From Chitinophaga qingshengii (GTDB lineage Bacteria > Bacteroidota > Bacteroidia > Chitinophagales > Chitinophagaceae), in NCBI RefSeq assembly GCF_014529935.1, contig NZ_JACVFC010000004.1, positions 496,001 through 560,000 of the forward strand: a stretch of 64,000 nt of DNA. The letters are read 5' to 3'. Below the pieces are notes generated by a model. It worked only from the letters and a program-made list of their open reading frames with translations, searched no databases and was not told where the DNA came from. The translations under genes and the position numbers were made by a program. Shown here piece by piece: positions 61,970-64,000 of this stretch; position 1 is the stretch's first letter, and each line of letters starts with the position of its first letter.

Positions 61970-62902
61970 TCAGAGGGTTTTGAGGTATTCTTTATAGCGG
62001 TTATAGAGATGCCCGGCCTGCAGGTAGGCTGACTGGGGACTCATAAAATGGGAAAATTCAAAAGTGATGGCTTTGTCGTAACCCGCTTTGCGGGCGGCTT
62101 CCAGCTTCATGCGCAGTTTCTCAAATTTGATAGGCATGAATTTGATAGGCATGTCACGATCAAAGGATTCGGCATTGGTCCAGCATTGGATACCGTAGCG
62201 GTCGGCCATTCTTTTGTTGACGGCGAAGAAATCGGGCAGTTCGTGGAATTCGATATGACCATCCTGGAAGGCTACTGCATCTACTACGCCTTTGATGCCG
62301 TCGAAGATTTCACTCCACTCGCTTTCATGTTGTTTCAGCGATACGGCATCTTCCTTCGTGATAGTGGAGGAAGCGGCCATAACAGCCTTTTTCCCATCTA
62401 TCCAGGGAGAGATGAGGGTAGGCAGATTGTTGGAGATGTCTTTGCAATGTTTACCCAGTTTGGCGTACAGGTCAATCACTTTTCCGGTACGGCGACTGAC
62501 TTCCTGTGTCAGGTACCAGCCCTGGAAAGATTTATGATGACCATAATTTTTCCACACTTCATCAATTACTTTCAGGTTGATGTCCACCTCTTTCTGGAAG
62601 TCCCCTTTCCACCAGTATTTACCGGAGTCATAGAGCCCGAAATAAAACTTCATATGGTGTTTATCGGCCAGTTCGAGGAACATCTTTACCAGGTCTACCG
62701 GTGGTTCGTAGCCGCCTTCTTCCTGCATCACTACTTTGGAAGGGTAGGTGAGCCAGCGTTGAAAACCGCTGCGGATAAGGAATACCGTGTCTATGCCTAC
62801 GGCTTTCATGTGGGAGAAATCGGCGTCCCATTCTGCCCGGCCCCAGTTCTGGTGCGGGATATCGTGACTGATTTCATCGAGGAAAGTGCCTGTTATTTTC
62901 AT
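61970..62902 (-). CDS. DUF4434 domain-containing protein
   Basis: A 310-residue protein with a TIM-barrel-like pattern (GTFLDEISHDIPHQNW, GIDTVFLIRSG, FYFGLYDSGKYW, GWYLTQEVSR). It lacks a signal peptide. The DUF4434 group resembles glycoside hydrolase barrels and may act on glycosides; no activity is proven here. A perfect 15-base tandem duplication near 62124-62153 produces MPIKF twice. It overlaps the FAD oxidoreductase stop by four bases. Confidence 0.85.
   Translation of the reverse strand: MKITGTFLDEISHDIPHQNWGRAEWDADFSHMKAVGIDTVFLIRSGFQRWLTYPSKVVMQEEGGYEPPVDLVKMFLELADKHHMKFYFGLYDSGKYWWKGDFQKEVDINLKVIDEVWKNYGHHKSFQGWYLTQEVSRRTGKVIDLYAKLGKHCKDISNNLPTLISPWIDGKKAVMAASSTITKEDAVSLKQHESEWSEIFDGIKGVVDAVAFQDGHIEFHELPDFFAVNKRMADRYGIQCWTNAESFDRDMPIKFMPIKFEKLRMKLEAARKAGYDKAITFEFSHFMSPQSAYLQAGHLYNRYKEYLKTL
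62124..62153 (-). repeat. 15-bp in-frame tandem duplication
   Basis: AATTTGATAGGCATG occurs twice in a row (62124-62138, 62139-62153), coding MPIKF-MPIKF in the DUF4434 protein. Confidence 0.9.
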
Positions 62903-64000
62903 GGTGTGGTGGTTTTATGTTGAATAGCGCCTGTGAAGGACACGGGAATATCAAACGGGTGAAGGAAATGATCGGTGAGTACAGCGGCCGTTTCCCGGTT
63001 GAGGGGTTGGTTGTCGTGCGGTGAAGCGCCCAGCTGCAACTGGTTCCAGGCGGTGGTAAGCTGCTCGTTATTGACCGTTGCGCCAGCTGCCTGCAATGCT
63101 TTTACCAGGAAGGCCGGTGTGAGGTCCTGCCCGGTGGGATTGAGTTTGGCAATCCCAGGGTAGTAACTCAGCAGTCCTTGTGTAAATTCATATTCACTGA
63201 TGGGCCGTTGCGGATAAAACCAGGTTTGATTGGCCCAGGTGTATGGTACGCCAGCGCCCCGGAGGATACCGGTAGCGCCTATACGTTGAATTGCCGCAAA
63301 GTGCGGATGCGCTTTGGGCACATCGATGTAGGGCATCAGGTATACGCCGGCTTCCAGCAAGGCTTGTTGTACCTGCCGGACTGCTACCTGCCGGGGTTGT
63401 ATTTTTTGTTGCAGGGAGATGGCCGCCAGTGCGCCGGCTGCCTGTCCCAGTTGTAATACCACCGGCTGTAGGCGGGTAGCACCGTTGACGATATTGGTAA
63501 CGCTGATACTTTTTTCTGCCACGATCAAACCATCTGTAGTAGCGGGTATCAGTGAGCCAAGCGGAATATTGTAAGATGGTACTTTCGCTTTGGAGAAATC
63601 TATTTTCGGTACAGCAGGATCTTTTTCCTGGTGATGGTCAATAGGATAATCACCCACTGCGATACCCGTGCGATAGTAGGCTTCCGGCTGGTCGAAAGGT
63701 TTAGCCACATGGTTGAAGCTCAGTGTGGCAATGCCTTTGAGACGGCGTGCTTCCCGGTAGTAGGGGATCATGGGCAGTTTATCGGCGGTGGGGTACTCAT
63801 CATCGGCGAGGCCGAGGTGTTTGTAGCCCAGTTCCGTTTGCAGGTAATAGAGATACCGGAGCGTATGCAGTTTAGCTTTTTGCAGGGCCTGTGAGCGGGC
63901 TTCGCGGCTCATTTCGATAACGTTGAGCGGGTAGTCGTTACCGCAACCGGGCCAGTTGATCATGTACTTATGATTGGGCAGTTTGCCGTATTGCATCATA
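62899..64000 (-). CDS. FAD-dependent oxidoreductase (N-terminus outside window)
   Basis: About 366 C-terminal residues are visible; the frame runs off the right edge. The part LIPATTDGLIVAEKSISVTN followed by NGATRLQPVVLQLGQAAGAL is typical of the FAD_oxidored family, whose N-terminal Rossmann motif lies outside. The C-terminal region (about the last 130 residues) is an extra domain starting near AHPHFAAIQRIGATGILRG, an SLH-like repeat pattern. By context it may oxidise a sugar or a glycoside in the operon. Confidence 0.85.
   Translation of the reverse strand, partial: MMQYGKLPNHKYMINWPGCGNDYPLNVIEMSREARSQALQKAKLHTLRYLYYLQTELGYKHLGLADDEYPTADKLPMIPYYREARRLKGIATLSFNHVAKPFDQPEAYYRTGIAVGDYPIDHHQEKDPAVPKIDFSKAKVPSYNIPLGSLIPATTDGLIVAEKSISVTNIVNGATRLQPVVLQLGQAAGALAAISLQQKIQPRQVAVRQVQQALLEAGVYLMPYIDVPKAHPHFAAIQRIGATGILRGAGVPYTWANQTWFYPQRPISEYEFTQGLLSYYPGIAKLNPTGQDLTPAFLVKALQAAGATVNNEQLTTAWNQLQLGASPHDNQPLNRETAAVLTDHFLHPFDIPVSFTGAIQHKTTTP

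Noticed and set aside
1..64000. CRISPR arrays, prophage or transposase genes
   Set aside because: No regularly spaced repeats, no phage structural genes and no transposase motifs were found on either strand.

Overview
The window is chromosomal DNA from a member of the phylum Bacteroidota, most likely a Chitinophagaceae bacterium (Chitinophaga or a close relative). The signs are a SusC/SusD pair next to a FecR-type anti-sigma factor and an ECF sigma factor, a fused LpxC-FabZ protein, a PorX-type regulator of the type IX secretion system, the ftsX-DUF3098-uppP cluster, TAnnTTTG-type promoter boxes, few Shine-Dalgarno sequences, and moderate G+C with AT-rich gaps. Most of the region is core genome. 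I see no CRISPR array, no transposase gene, no prophage and no rRNA.

Layout. 0-2.4 kb: end of a TonB-dependent receptor, a secreted TPR-like protein and a small winged-helix regulator. 2.4-7.2 kb: pdxA, rsmA, a 2-hydroxyacid dehydrogenase, greA, a HIT protein and an orphan OmpR-type response regulator. 7.4-11.7 kb: ruvC, a flippase-like membrane protein, DUF3108, a second orphan response regulator, ruvB. 11.9-15.7 kb: M28 peptidase, lipoprotein, EEP-family hydrolase, ECF sigma factor. 16-22 kb: FecR, SusC, SusD (a nutrient-uptake locus with no degradative enzyme beside it). 22-25.3 kb: an M23 peptidase divergent from an Lgt-like membrane protein, a cysteine-rich radical SAM enzyme and a small membrane protein. 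25.4-32.3 kb: leuS, ftsX-DUF3098-uppP, alanine dehydrogenase, tsaE. 32.4-36.5 kb: a Cu-type P-ATPase and RecQ. 36.6-47.5 kb: a long minus-strand run (Gfo/Idh oxidoreductase, HerA-like ATPase, GroES-like protein, MBL hydrolase, MFS, ABC ATPase, lpxA, lpxC-fabZ, lpxD, HD hydrolase). 47.8-54.5 kb: porX and followers, acyl-CoA dehydrogenase, a diheme cytochrome c, a small helical protein. 54.6-58.5 kb: tig-clpP and clpX, then tRNA-Leu(UAG). 58.6-64 kb: a minus-strand operon (FAD oxidoreductase, DUF4434, AGE epimerase, FucP-like transporter, DUF1501) running off the right edge.

How the genes work together. Lipid A acylation and fatty-acid dehydration (lpxD, lpxC-fabZ, lpxA) form one transcription unit. 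Protein quality control is grouped (tig, clpP, clpX). Holliday-junction processing is split between ruvC and ruvB, 3 kb apart. The right-end operon looks like a sugar or aminosugar uptake and conversion pathway.

Most notable: (1) a family of large inverted-repeat elements that fill the gaps between convergent genes, some with a shared GCGAAGACCAAAG core; (2) a 29-bp perfect inverted repeat at 54.04-54.11 kb; (3) the overlapping Lgt-like/radical SAM pair, a candidate lipid-modifying system; (4) the DUF4434/AGE/FucP/FAD-oxidoreductase/short-DUF1501 operon; (5) an orphan GroES-like protein. None of these could be searched here, so novelty is inferred, not shown.
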